A stretch of DNA of 64,000 nucleotides from contig JAHLJZ010000002.1 in NCBI GenBank assembly GCA_025602915.1, forward strand, positions 310,001-374,000. The letters run 5' to 3'. A program made the position numbers and the translations under genes. This document shows positions 38,830 to 51,500 of this stretch, in pieces. Position 1 is the stretch's first letter, and every line of letters begins with the position of its first letter. The DNA is from Paraphysoderma sedebokerense. Taxonomy: Eukaryota; Blastocladiomycota; Physodermatomycetes; Physodermatales; Physodermataceae. The notes beneath the pieces were generated by a model. That model was not told the DNA's origin, did not search any database, and saw only the letters and a list, made by a program, of their open reading frames with translations.

Positions 38830-39699
38830 ATGCCAATTGTCAACAAAGTAACTACTAAAACTAAATCCGTCAAAGTCTCCTCTGTTGATCAAAATTCTTC
38901 TACATCGAGGCCAGACTTAACCGAGATCAGTTCCGCCTATACAGTTGAAATATCCAATATGAACGACAACGACGAAACCCTGCCATCACCAATATCACCT
39001 CACCAACGGCAACTGAGATCCATGAAAAGAACGCACTCAGATGTAGACCCTACCTCCGCATCTGAAGTCGATTCTTCAAACGAGGGCACCGGCCAAAGAG
39101 AGTCGCAGTCTGGATCAATTACTTCCTCCAGAGCTAGCGATACCAAGCGAGCTCGAAAACAAAGGAGAATAGCAATATTAAGTCCCAAAACGCCTAGTCC
39201 TTCACCCAATCTCAGACCCATACCGACTCCGCCGTCAACGTCCAAAAAGCAACCACGATCAGTAAATATAACCGAATCGGAAATACCGGCGGATAACACG
39301 AGTAGTATCATCAACATCAGACACTACGGCACCGATTCGAGCGTTTATAATTCCGATACATCAACAGGCCGTGATACCCCAAATCCGTCATCCAATTCAA
39401 CCGAAACCAGTATCCAAGATATAACCAAATTAAAAGACGAACTAGAGAGAACCAAAGAATCAATGTCTTCGATTTCCAGTCACGTCGATTTTTTAGAAAC
39501 CGAAATCCAAAAAGCAATCAACTCCAAGTCACAATCCGTACCCAATTTACAAAGCAAAACCGTACATAAATCTAAACCCCAAACCGTCGACTCAGAAATG
39601 GATGATTCAGAAAGTGTGGATGACGAACCTATGGAACTTAGATTACTAGGAAAACTAGGCAAATTGTTACCTATCCCTTGGAGAACCTCACTTGGATAA
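38830..39699 (+). CDS. Unrecognised Ser/Thr-rich protein
   Basis: A single uninterrupted frame of 289 aa starting MPIVNKVTTKTKSVKVSS. It is hydrophilic and mostly disordered, with a basic patch (TKRARKQRRIAILSPK, a likely nuclear localisation signal), several SP/TP sites and a predicted coiled coil near residues 200-235 (DITKLKDELERTKESM). It ends with a hydrophobic/Pro segment (LLGKLGKLLPIPWRTSLG). I recognise no family. Being intronless among intron-rich neighbours, it could be lineage-specific. A CRE-like site precedes it. Coding status rests on length and composition only. Confidence 0.6.
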   Translation: MPIVNKVTTKTKSVKVSSVDQNSSTSRPDLTEISSAYTVEISNMNDNDETLPSPISPHQRQLRSMKRTHSDVDPTSASEVDSSNEGTGQRESQSGSITSSRASDTKRARKQRRIAILSPKTPSPSPNLRPIPTPPSTSKKQPRSVNITESEIPADNTSSIINIRHYGTDSSVYNSDTSTGRDTPNPSSNSTETSIQDITKLKDELERTKESMSSISSHVDFLETEIQKAINSKSQSVPNLQSKTVHKSKPQTVDSEMDDSESVDDEPMELRLLGKLGKLLPIPWRTSLG

Positions 39700-41013
39700 T
39701 TGTGTCTTTAAACTCATATTTGTATGCTCAAATAAACCGTACTCGCAAAAATTATCAAATCTCATAAACCCCAATTTGAATTAACTCGCGTCAAAATTGA
39801 CCGGACCCTTATACATTCTGTTGGGTTCAACATCGATTGAAGAGTCACTCCTCAGTACAGTCCAACCCTTTTATATTCATCCTCACTTTCCTAGTTCCTA
39901 CATAATTCATCTAATTGTCTTCACCCGAATCTGACCAGTAAAATCAAATACAAAATAACACTGAATAATAATGTTATGTTAGGTTTAAACCCGCGACGCG
40001 CCAAAGATGATCCATATAAATTTAAAAGATTTCAATATAAATTCACCATTAGAGGTACTGTGTGGTATTATTGGGATGTATTCGTTAGTGAATTGATCAT
40101 TTGGTAGCGGGAGTTAAAATGGTATAACTTGGGTTCGGGATTCCGGTCAAAGAGATCACAGGATCAGAATATTCATTAATGTGTAAATTGTAATTTTACC
40201 TTGACATTGGGGACGACTTAGATTCCTGTAAAACATTTGAGACTGAAACTGAAGGATACGACACGTCCTTAATTGATTGAGCAAAATGTGGAGGAAAAAC
40301 CAAAGATCGGTTGAAAATTTTTTCTGGATATTCACGAAATATGAATACAGTATTTAGCAAGATAATATACGACTGATAATCTGTTTTTATTTTGGACTAC
40401 AATTTAACCAAGGTTTCTACGGAAACCAAGACATGTTCATATATACAATGAGAATATGCTAATCACCTTTCAATCCTTCCCACAACTTTACCTGATTTTT
40501 TTCCCTTCCCACCGCCAAAGCCAATTTCACTACCGAAATATTCCGGAAATTGTAAAGGTTACCGTATAAAAGAAAGGTATACAATATATGGAATCAAAGG
40601 GTATTCATCGATTTGAATATTACACAGCTGAGTTTACGAATCTCTTCTTACATATGAAAGCTTTTAAAATTTCTCCGATAAAGTATTAAGATAAACAACA
40701 AAATGGATAAGAATAAGGCTAACTACAAAGAAAGTGAAAGGGTGCAAGCGACGAGAAAAGAAAAACTAGGACAACTCTATGGACACTCGACGGCCCGGAA
40801 GTAAATGCCAATCTAAAATGCCAGACTAGCTGTAAACATGGTCTGACTAGCCAGCACGACAATAAATTAGGTGCACCACGCCAACTTTACGCTTAATCGA
40901 TAGGACAGCGAAGCTCCCCCCAACGCAAACACTTCATATCATGAGTTAAAGATAACCCATGTGGAAGCGTCCGCGACAGAAATGTAAATAAGTAAGCAGG
41001 ATTTCGATGGACC
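39700..41013. other. Intergenic, convergent 3' ends
   Basis: About 1.3 kb of AT-rich sequence between the orphan gene and the minus-strand gene ending at 41014. No open frame of note, repeat or RNA gene was recognised. Confidence 0.5.
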
Positions 41014-42455
41014 TTATCGCATCATACAAATTGCGTTGCGACTATTGGCGTCAGAGGATGGTGGCTTTGATAGCTTTCGGGATGCCGTTAAAGACTTTGA
41101 AGTGAATACGGATGTCGTGGCGGACGTTTTAGCGGCGCAATGATATTTCGTTTTGAGATCAGGATGATTTACCACCTTGACGGTGGTTCCTGGATGATTG
41201 GTAGATTTTACAAGGATTTGCTTCGGTTGGAGAGTAGCTTTTGATTTACTTCCACATTTAAGGCCTTCAGAATTGTGTTTGGAGTTAAGAGTTGAAATGA
41301 TGACGGAAGATTTTAATCCAGCTTGGGGAGAAGCAGCAAGGGTTGGAGCAGTGGTGCTTTTCTCTGCACAAGATGTCACCAAGGCCTCTTCACCCTTCAC
41401 TATGCCACTATTAGTGGTGTCGAGAGCGTCAGATTTCCTTGTTTGACTATGCTTTTCAATTTCTGCGGAGCTTTTGACATTCTTTTGGGAGAGCGATTGA
41501 GCTTGATCTGCTAATCCTGACTTTACCGAGCAAGTAGGTTTCTCAAGGCATTGAACTATTTTCGATTCCTCCTCATCGTTAGAGGTTTGTGCAATTTCCT
41601 TCGTTGCATGAGGAATTACTACAGAATCCTTCTTCTCGCCCTCCTGTGGATCAAATGATGACATCAATGTTGCCTGTGAGTGGGAAGCGACGGAAGCGCG
41701 CGCGAAGACTTCAACTTGAACGTTACCTTTTTCCCAGACAGCAATGTAGCCGTTGACATTTCACCGGTTGTGTAAAATTTGGGGTTATTTTCGTCAGTTT
41801 TTGTATTAAAAATGTTTGGTTGTGACAATCGACGACGAAGCGGTATAGGGCGCTATGTTATGTGTGGACGCGTTCGGCAGTTGTTAGTATACGGATGAAA
41901 ACAAGTGTGAATAGAGCAAAAATGCAGTATAAATGCATTCATACAGCTAAAGCATTGCTTTTCCAAAGGCATTGAAGGCGTATTACTTACAGATTCGGGA
42001 ACGGTCAATATGGTTGGTGACGTCGCAATACGACGCAATGGCGGGCGAGAACGAGAGAATTTGGGATCATTGCGATATAGATGAGTGATATCTTGCAAAG
42101 GCATTCTCTTGTAGTAGTATTTTTTCTTCTCTTCAGAATTAACATTTGTTGGGTCGCATTCCGATGTGAAAACGGGCGTTTTTGTTTTGATATCATCGTT
42201 ACCCTCCGTGTTGGCTTGGGAGAAATTCTTGATGCTGCGAGGTTTCTTGTGAGCCTTAATACATGGAAGGCTTTGAGGTTCTGAGAATTGGGTATCAAAT
42301 TTGAGGTTGTGCATACGAGTTGACGGCCTGGTATCGACTGAAGTTGCGGTGGTGTGGGATGTGTCGTGATTGGTGTACTTTTTGCGATCCACAGCGTCGT
42401 TGTAGACTTGGAATAGACGTCGTTTGTTGGTGTTTGCCATTTGAGGAATGGGCAT
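41014..42455 (-). CDS. Unrecognised basic, disordered protein with a cyclin-like destruction box
   Basis: Three exons, 42455-41991, 41852-41727 and 41673-41014, close in phase 0 and give 416 aa. The first ATG (MPIPQMANTNKRRLFQVYND) follows a non-ATG open stretch. Residues 117-125, RMPLQDIT-H, fit the mitotic cyclin destruction-box pattern RxxLxDIxN except for His at the last place. CDK-type sites (TKTPVF, ATSPTI) and Arg-rich motifs (RPPLRR, RPIPLRRRLSQP) lie nearby. The C-terminal half is Ser/Thr/Lys-rich with no fold. It shares a divergent promoter carrying clustered E-boxes with the GRIP golgin gene. No family is recognised; a cell-cycle role is inference from the motif only. Two separate genes is an alternative, but the phase-perfect joins favour one. 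Confidence 0.65.
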
Positions 42456-42781
42456 GCGATGGAGTTTGAAAGAAGGGTGGGGTATATGTATCGAAGGAGC
42501 GGTTGGAGTGTCCTCGAAGAAAGAAAGCAAAGAAACGACACAAGCAGAGGACAGAGGAAGCCAAAAACAGATGGAGAATAAATGCTGGAAAGGGAACTGC
42601 CTGGCACGTGTATGTCACGTGAGTGTACTGAGAAAGCACAGTCATGTGACTTGCACGTGCACGCATTCCTCCCTAAACAGTCGGCCAAACGCTTCGAATT
42701 GCCACCATCATCAAATCAGTCTTCATTCCTCCTTTCTGCGAATGAATATTCTGCCTCCGTGATCCCTGTTGGACCACCGCA
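42456..42781. promoter_or_regulatory. Divergent promoter with clustered E-boxes
   Basis: Three CACGTG hexamers at 42605-42610, 42616-42621 and 42654-42659, and a CATGTG variant at 42643-42648, occur within 55 bp. The second is in the extended palindrome TCACGTGA and the fourth in GTCATGTGAC. This is the only such cluster besides the H3-H4 promoter. It lies between the destruction-box protein and the golgin start codons, so it could serve either or both. Confidence 0.65.
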
Positions 42782-45700
42782 ATGTTTTCAAATCTCAAAG
42801 ACAAATTATCTGAGCGGGTGCAGACTGCCGTACAGTCCGCTCAAAGTGCCATCAAAGATATTCAGGACAAGTCCGCTGAGACTATTGATCCCTCTTCATC
42901 CCCAACACAGTCCCATTCTCGCTCCCTGTCGGCAACCGGCATTCTCGCCGCATTTTCTCACCCGCAGTACGACTCCCAGGGGCCCTCGGATCCAGTGTCG
43001 CCGTTCAGCAATGTGCCCACCGATACTTTAATCACCTTGGCCGACAATGACGCTTCGGATACAGCTAATACTTCGTCTCCTGAGCAAAAAATCCAGCATT
43101 TGGAGGCCGCGAATAAAAAATTACAGTCCAAGATTAAAGAAATTCTCAGGAAAGCCGAAGATTCACATTCAAAAAGTGTCTCGAAAATAAAGGAGCAGGA
43201 GAAAGGCAATCAGGTTCTTCAAACGAAACTCGATTCATTATTATCGAGTCCGCGCTATAAAACCGCCAGCCCGAACTCTTCAACTGATGCTCTCGAGGGT
43301 GCTTCCGATATAACAGCAATAAAGCAAGAGAATGAAAAGTTAAAGGATTTGTTACAAGCACTACAAGCTAAACTTGACAACGTGATGGAGGAGAAAGAGT
43401 TAAAGTCAGATTCGCTTAATTCTACCGTCACTACTCTGGAATCGAACCTCGAAAAGGCTAAAATAGAAGCCAAATCATCCAAAAAGAGGGTTGAAGAATT
43501 ACAGGCTCTAGTGGATTCATTAAGAAATCAGTTGGCGGCATCCGTTGAACCTGTCGGCGGAGAAGAAGTCGCGCAACTAAGAGCAAAAGTTGCGGAACTT
43601 GAAGCAGTCAATTCAAAATTGGCGACGACGTCGTCCTCACGAAATCTCTCTGCGGGATCATCGAGCGATCTGGATACTATTTCCGCAAGTTCCTCTTTAG
43701 AATCAATCCGGGCCGGAGACGACAGCGTAAAAGATGTAGAAGCGAAACTCAAGTCTCATTATGAAACCAAAATGAAGCAGTTAGTCGAAAAGAGCAAATC
43801 AGTTCTTTCTGGCATGCAATCAAAGTTGAAGACGTTAGAGACCGACAACAGCCGACTGAAAGAGGAACTAGACAAAGTACCCATATTTTTCATTTATATG
43901 TTTTTCAGTACATATCATTTGCTGACAAGTCTTTGGATAGGAAAAAGACTCTCTTCAGCAAGTGCAGCGTGAACTTACGATTCGTGATCGCCGTTATGAA
44001 GAACAAAGTCAACTTATTGACTCGCTTAGAGTTCAGCTAAGCGACAGCAGCAATCAACTGGCCACTCATGAATCCAAATTGGAGGCGTTAAAGAGAAGGA
44101 AAGACGAAGAAATGCAAGAAAATATGAATGGTTTAAAGTCTCAATTGAATGAGAGTTTACAAAGTCTCACAGATAGGGATGCAGAATTGCAGAAGCTTAA
44201 CGAAACTATTGCCAAACTACGTACTGAAATTGATTCCTTCCGGTCACAATCGCACAGCTCCCCCGCAAAAGGTTTACCAAGCATCGCCATCGATCCTTCA
44301 GCTCGCCCGTCTGAAGAGCCCTTGAGTTCGTCCCAAAATGGAAATCTCTCCCCATCACAGGATTACGCTTCGTCCATTCTTCAGGATTACGAAAACCGAT
44401 CTCAAAGGGCCAGTATGCTAATCGGAGAACAAACAGATGGTCAACTGCAGAAGACTAATTCTGCCCCTGAGCTAGAATCAATCGTCGATGGATATGCATC
44501 AAAAACTGGTTCGCAGTCCCGCTTGGCGTCCACGGAAAATATAAGTGGGGATCTTAAAACTGAAATATCGAACCTCAAGTTAACAATCACTCAACATGTC
44601 GCCACAATATCTGATCTCGAAGCCAAGGTGATCACTCAAACGAACAAAATCAACGAACTTGAGAATGCAGTTACTGAACGTGACAATACTCTCAATGACT
44701 TAACCAATCGCCTCGACCAATCGCAGTCGCAATTGGATACGTACGCTCAGGAGCGGAGTGAATTTGAAACAAAACTTAGTGAGTTAAACGATACGCTCAA
44801 AAGTGAGACTGAAAAGCGGCAAACGTACGAGTCTCGTGTAAGCGAATTAGAGGTACAGAATTCAATTCTCCAGACTTCTTCCCAGGAGTCATCTACGAAA
44901 TTGCAGCAAGAAGTAGAAAATTCGTCTAAACTTGATCAAGCATTAAGTGACTTAAGTGTACAACGTGAAAATACGGAGCGGGAACTTACGGAGTTGAAAG
45001 AAAAGTATGAGGCCCTATTGAAGGAAGTTCAGACAAAGGAACAAACTGAATTAAAGCTAAAAGAAGCGAAAGAAACGGTTGAGAATTCTGAAAGCATAAT
45101 TTCGTCTTTGAATGAAAAGATTCAGAGTTTGGAAGAAACTATCAAAACTGTGGAGCAGCAGAAAGCAGATCAGGTTAACATGATAAATAAGGAGTTGGAT
45201 GAAACCAAGGAAGCTACAACTTTAGTGGAAAATAATCTTAAGGACTCTGAGTCGAAGCGTGAAAGATTGGTTGAGAAGGTGGAAGAATTGACAAAGAATC
45301 TCGAATCAACTCACGCCGACGTTACCTCTCTCACTACAAAGGTTGCTGATCTTGAACAATCAAAATCTAAGTCATCCTCCGAAATAGATGGTCTGAATGG
45401 AAAGCTATCGGAAACGACAACGCAAATCACCAACCTAGAGACCGTGAAACAGTCACTAGAAAACGAATTATCGGAGGCAAATAGCACCATTAGAGCTCTG
45501 ACAGCAGAATCAGAATCTTTAAAAGACCGCCTTCAGAAGGCTGAAGATACAATGTCACAACTTGCTGGACAAAAGTCGGATGAGGTCAATACTATGGTTA
45601 ACGAATTAACAGAATTAAGGAAAGTCGTACCGGAAAAAGAAGAAGATATCAGAAAGTTGAATGAAGAACGAGAAAAGTTGATTGCCAAGATTGATGAGAT

Positions 45701-48324
45701 ATCAAAAGAACTGGCAGACTCTCAAAATCAAGTCTCTGGTTTGTCCACTAAAGTGTCAGAACTTGAATCTTCTCAATCGGCATCTTCTAGCGAAATCGAA
45801 AAGCTCAATGCTGCATTAGCCGATATGACAGCAAAGCATTCGAATCTTAGCGAACTTCACACCGCTTCGACTAACGAACTCGAGCAAGCCAATCAAAAGG
45901 TTGAATCTCTCACCGCCGAGGCTAAGGATCTGAATAATCGAATCGAGATAGCAGAAAAAACCATTAGTGAGCTCAATAATCAGTCTTCGGCGGAAGTAGA
46001 TGAACTGAAAAGAATTCTATCAGAGAAAGACGCAGAAATCAAGAGATCCGAGGAGGAAATGAAGAGTTTGCGGACCAAGGTAAGCAACAACAATCATCCA
46101 AGCAATTAATTATCATCCAATGTGCCTGACGGTTTTAAAAATAGATCGACGAGTTTGAGCAACAGTCCGGAACAGTCTCTGGCCAAGTCGATGAGCTTCG
46201 AACTAAACTGTCCGAGGTGACAACGAAACATGACGATCTTCTTACAACTTACAACGCGACATTGTCTAATTTAAACCAAGCAAACGAGAACATCAACAAT
46301 CTGACAGCAGAAACTGAAGCGCTTAAAGTCCGTCTCCAAGCATCCGAAGAAGCGGCGGCTCAAGCGTCTAATCAAAGTTCATCCGATGTTAATGAATGGA
46401 AAGCATCTAGCCTTGAGAAAGAAACCCAAATTAAGAAGCTGGAAGAAGAGCGTGACGCCCTGTTGCTTCAAATCGATAATCTATCGAAAGAAGTTGGCGA
46501 GGCGAAAAAGAACGCTGAGCTCATGGGCGCAAGAATTGAGGAATTTGAAAACTCCAAGACAGCATCCATAGCCGAGATTGAACAACTACGAGAAGCTTTA
46601 GAATCGTCTAAAATTGAAACCGCCAAGGTCCAGCAACAATTATCAGACGCATCGAACGAATTGGAAAAGATGAAAGCTGAATATGCTGGAGTCAAAACTT
46701 CCTTATCGTCGAATAGCCAACTTTCGGACGAGCTGTCAAATCTCAAAGCCGAAAACACCAAGTTATCGACTGAACTCAAATCTCTTGGAAAACAACTGTC
46801 AGATGAGCAGGAAAAGAACCAAAAATCTGTAGTACTCCTTCGCAACTTGAAGAAGCAGCTCGATACGACCCAAAAATCCAAAACCGAAGCCGAGACCGTA
46901 GGAAACAAACTTGAACAACAGATTGAATCAAAGGTCACCGAATTATCGGCCTTAGAATCAAAATATCAATCGTTACAAGCATCAACAGATAAACTCGCTG
47001 CCGATCATGCTCGTAAAATGAAAGATTTAACAGATGAAATAGATAGATTAAATGCAAAGTTGTCTGCACTATCGCAGTCGGAAAAGTCAGTTAAAGAAGA
47101 GCGCGACAAACTTGCTACTCAACTCAACGCCAATTCCTCTGAAATGTCTTCTATTACATCTCAGATTTCTCAACTCAAAAATAAGATAAAGATTCTAGAG
47201 GAAGAGTTAGAGACTTCAAGAAATTTATTCAGCAACAAGTCCGTTGAAAATGATACGCTAAAGTCAAGGTTATCAGAAGTAGAATCCAAATATGATGAAG
47301 CTAAAATCTCAAGTCAACAACAGATTGCCGAGTTGATGGCGAATGTTGAAAATTTGAAAGCAGAACTACGCAATACAATGGAGAAAACTAATGGTGTTAT
47401 CGAAGAATTAAGAAATGAGTTGAAGGAAAAAGAAGTTGTGGTGCTCGATTTGACTAAAGAGAAGGAAGAGATCATGGGTCAATTTGAAGAATTGAAACAT
47501 CAAAAGGAAATGTTAAGTCAGAGGTTTGAAGAGGTGGAGAATCAATTACAGGAGGTGAAACAGCTGTTGGAAACTGCCAATGGCGATGTGGTAAGTTACC
47601 GTGACAATTCATGTCCGAGATCATGGATCTGATTTATGTCTTAACTGCTGCATTTTTAAACAGGCGAAATATAAAGAGGAGTTGTCTAGTCTCACAAACC
47701 TGCAAACGGAATTTGAAGGACTACAAAAGCAACTCGAAGAAGCTTCAACAAGAGAAAATCATCTCAAGCAGTTGAATAGGGTAAGTACCTGCTGTTTTGC
47801 ACCCAAGATATGATTGTTTTTAACGGTCACTCATCTCGACCTTTGCTATTTCGTTACTATATCCTTTATAGACATTAAAAGATGAAGTCCGAAAACTTGC
47901 TCGTTCTGAATCCAGATTCTCTGACTCGGCTTCAAGTTCACCAGTTCCGTCATCTCCGAGTCTTTCCAATATTACTCCATCTCAACAAGATCTACCCTCA
48001 GTATCTTCTCCTCCTGTTTCCGCTGCACCATCAGTAACCACACCAACGAGCTACGACTCAAGGCCACCATCTTCATTAGGCAAAGAAATCAAGGCAGAAG
48101 AAGAGGTGAACATGGAGTATTTAAGATCAGTGATTGTTAAGTTCATTGAGAAGAAGAATATGAGAGTATGTTGCTTGTTTAGTTTTAATTTTCTTGATCA
48201 ATCGATGAAAAGGACTAATACATATATTTGCGGGTTTAAATAGAGTCAACTTTTACCGGTATTAGGAATGATTTTGCAGATGGATGAGAATGTGATAAAA
48301 CGTCTTCAACCATTGCTAATCTAA
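42782..48324 (+). CDS. IMH1: GRIP-domain golgin (Imh1/golgin-245-like)
   Basis: Six exons: 42782-43876, 43941-46079, 46145-47590, 47664-47780, 47872-48165 and 48244-48324 (1,723 aa, all phase 0 joins). Nearly the whole protein is heptad coiled coil rich in Glu/Lys/Ser/Leu. The C-terminus is a GRIP domain: EEEVNMEYLRSVIVKFIEKK spliced to SQLLPVLGMILQMDENVI, with the conserved Tyr of the MEYL motif that contacts Arl1. GRIP golgins are anchored at the trans-Golgi by Arl1-GTP and tether incoming vesicles. The N-terminus (MFSNLKDKLSERVQTAVQSA) is an amphipathic helix, a possible vesicle-capture segment as in golgin-97/245. The exon between the last coil and GRIP is Ser/Pro-rich. Confidence 0.92.
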
Positions 48325-48556
48325 ATGATAGCGCGTACGCCTTTTAGAATATCTTTAACAGCAGGGTTGCAAATTTTTGGCCATCGATATTTTTATTGAT
48401 TTTTATGTAATATAATCCACATTTTTGTAGAGCGAAGTGATACCCTTAATATATGAACAGGCACTTTCATACTTACAAATTTATGTCCCCATCTCTATGT
48501 TTCATCTGCTTCTATATAAATTCTATATAACCACGAAAATTACATTAATTTAAAAA
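48325..48556. other. Intergenic, convergent 3' ends of golgin and giant spectrin-like gene
   Basis: About 230 bp, AT-rich, with no feature beyond probable 3' UTRs. Confidence 0.5.
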
Positions 48557-51500
48557 TTACTCATACTCAATTTTCTCCGCTGTGTTTCTGCTCATTAAAC
48601 CGGCTCTACTTTTGTTCATCACCTTTTTCAATCTTTCTCTACAATATTTCAACTCATGCAACATTGCTTCCAAATCCGTCTTTGATCTATCATCTAATAT
48701 TTTTATCAAATGATTTCCTTGTTTTTTGATTTTTTCTACCTTCACGTCAAGTTCTGAAATCTCAATATCAGATGCCGTCTGCTTATAAACCTCGGCGCGT
48801 AGACTCGGCCCATCCATTTGATCTAATCTTTTGAGAACATTCAAGTGATGCTTGAGCAACTTTTTATACCTAAGTAATACTTCATCGCCATGCGCCATTA
48901 TTTTGGGGTATACATGCATTATACTGTGAAATTGATGTTTGTATAATAGTGAAGTATGCATTTCTGAAAATTGCTGTTGAATTGATGTCAGAATCACTTT
49001 AAATTGTTTGTTGCTGCCCGACATGTGGTGATATTGATCAACGAGGGAATTGGCGCGACAATTCAAGTCTTTTACTTTTCTCCATAATTCTTTGTAGATT
49101 GAAGAGGTTGATTCATTTGGAATAGAGTCGATTTTGTCTTGAAGATTTTTGATTTCTTGAGAGAGCTGATCTCGTTGCGCCATTAATTCAATCAGTGACT
49201 GCTGCTGTCGGGAATACTCGTCTGCAGACAATTGAAATTTCTTTTTTAGCATCATGGCTTTGTCGAATAACGTCTTTAGTTTTTGTTGAATTTCCTCTGG
49301 TACACAGGTTGTTGATTGCTGTGATACAGTAGTTTGAATGAGCTTTTCAATCTCTGACGCTAGACCAGAAATATACTTGACACAAATATCTATCTTCTGC
49401 GAAATTTCGTCTTTATGATTTTGAGAAAAGTCCATAGTGGCAACTTCATTTTTCAGATATTCCAGTTCAGAGTCTAACTCACTGGCTTGATTTTCGATGG
49501 ATGATAAGACGGAAGAAACCTGAAAATTATTTTTTAGATTATCGGCATCTCTCAGAATGTTCTCATATTCTGATAGCAATACTTGGTGATTTTCACTGAT
49601 AGTATGGCTGATTTCAAACAAGTTTCTGAATTGCGTGGTTGTGTGGCCGACTTGAAACTTCAATAGATCTAAATTGTTTTGCAACTCTGAGGGAGGGCAT
49701 GTACTCTCAGAGGCCATACATTTCTTCAGGTCAGCCACTAGTGACTTGATTGAAGAGCGGGCAGATTTATACGCGATGCACTCATCAGCGAGTTGTAGTG
49801 AAGACTTGGCTTCAGACAATACTGATTGCAATTTCTGATAGTCTGATTCTAGTTCCCTCAATTCTACCGTTGCAATGTTACCATCGGAAAGTAGTTCCAA
49901 CTGATATCCATCTTCAATAAGTTCATTGCGTTGATTATCGATTCCATTCAAAATCTCTTCCGCCTTCTTTACTGATTCTCTACTTAGTTTCATGGATTTT
50001 TCAACAAATGCATGATTCCATGTCGTATCAATTTGGAAACACAGTGTTGTTTTCGCCGTTATTGACTTTAAACAGTCTGCCAATTGGTGTCGGAGTCGCT
50101 GAATGCGTTTGATGAAATACTGAGAGAGTTCATACTCGTTGGTTTTTCGCCAATGTAATTTCAGCAATTTTTCCAGCTTTGAATTAATTTCGACATACGC
50201 AAAAGTGCACTCTGGGCGTAAGATTCCGGTAACCTTATCTTTAGCAGCGACCAATTTCGCTTCTACTTCGTCTAAGATGTTGTGACTGAGGATTTTCGTC
50301 GCTAGCAACTCCTCAATTTCCGCTATCTCTGCGGTTACTTGAGATTGATGAATATATACTTTGATTTTTCTTTCTATATTTTCGATGTAATGCAAATAAG
50401 GATGCAGCATTACTCGAAATTGATGCTGATCACTCTCGGCTATAAGGCGTCTAATGTTATTGATTGAAGTTAGGCCATCATTAATCAAATCACCAAGATG
50501 GCACTTATTCTCGCGTTGTTCCGACAATTCAATCGCTGCCATAGCCTTTTCTATTTCAGTCAAATTCAAAGTCCATGGTTCAATTAATTTGAAACTTTCC
50601 GGGGTCAGGAGTATGCCCTCGATCGGTGTTGCAGGATCTGCGGCGCAAACAGATCGACTACCCTGGTTGAGTAAAGGATATGTCTCATCCGAGCGGTGTG
50701 AGACTCGGCTAGGATACTCTTCCAATATCGAGGACTCCTGACGTCTGAAGATAAGGTAATCCCATTCAAATAATAGTCGAGAAAATGTACTCTCGATTTG
50801 GCCTTGCCTCTGACACAAAGGCGGTACACTTAATGCTTCACATTGAACGCGAAGTCTAGCTACATGTTCTTTGTCAGCTTCAATGATGGTGGCAAATTCT
50901 TCTGCAACCTTTTGATTAAGGAGGGGGTCCGCATGCTTTACAATATCTATCTGAGCATGAAGTTCTTCTTCGAGCGTTTCTGCATCTACCAAATACGCAA
51001 GAACGTTGTCATGACATTGTTGCTTTGAGGAAATTATACTGCCCAGCTGCTCGCATTGAGCTGATACACTGTTCATTTGTTCTGAGAATTCTGGACTCTT
51101 GCTGAAAATTGTTTGATGGTTACATTTCAAGCAATTAATGCTTTCGACAGTCTCATGGAGTAGAGTGCTGATCGTTGCAAAAGGCGTCGTGTTATGTTGA
51201 GAAGCCGGCATGGGACCAAGTTGATTGTATGCTGATAGTTGATTTCCAATGGATGATATTTTTTCTTTGACGACTTCGAATTCATGTTGCATTTGTCTGA
51301 GTTCCGAATAATCGTTCCAACTTGACTTCAAATCTGCCATAGCTGACTGAATATCCTTTTGTATTGACTCAACGGATTCGCAGTCAAATAAGTCATTGTC
51401 ATATTGGTAATAGAGCAGCCCCGAGTTGTGCTCAATTGAAATGATACGGTGTTCAATCTCATTAATGGTGTACTCACTTGGGAAATAATTCCCTTTGAGA

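Noticed and set aside
41673-41790. A separate gene starting MSTATLLSGKK on the minus strand
   Set aside because: The upstream part of this exon is open and joins in phase to the 42455-41991 exon through a consensus GTAAGT donor, so one three-exon gene is simpler.
48557-49000. Possible KASH membrane anchor at the C-terminus of the giant spectrin-like protein
   Set aside because: The last 100 residues are hydrophilic and charged with no transmembrane stretch and no Pro-rich KASH ending.
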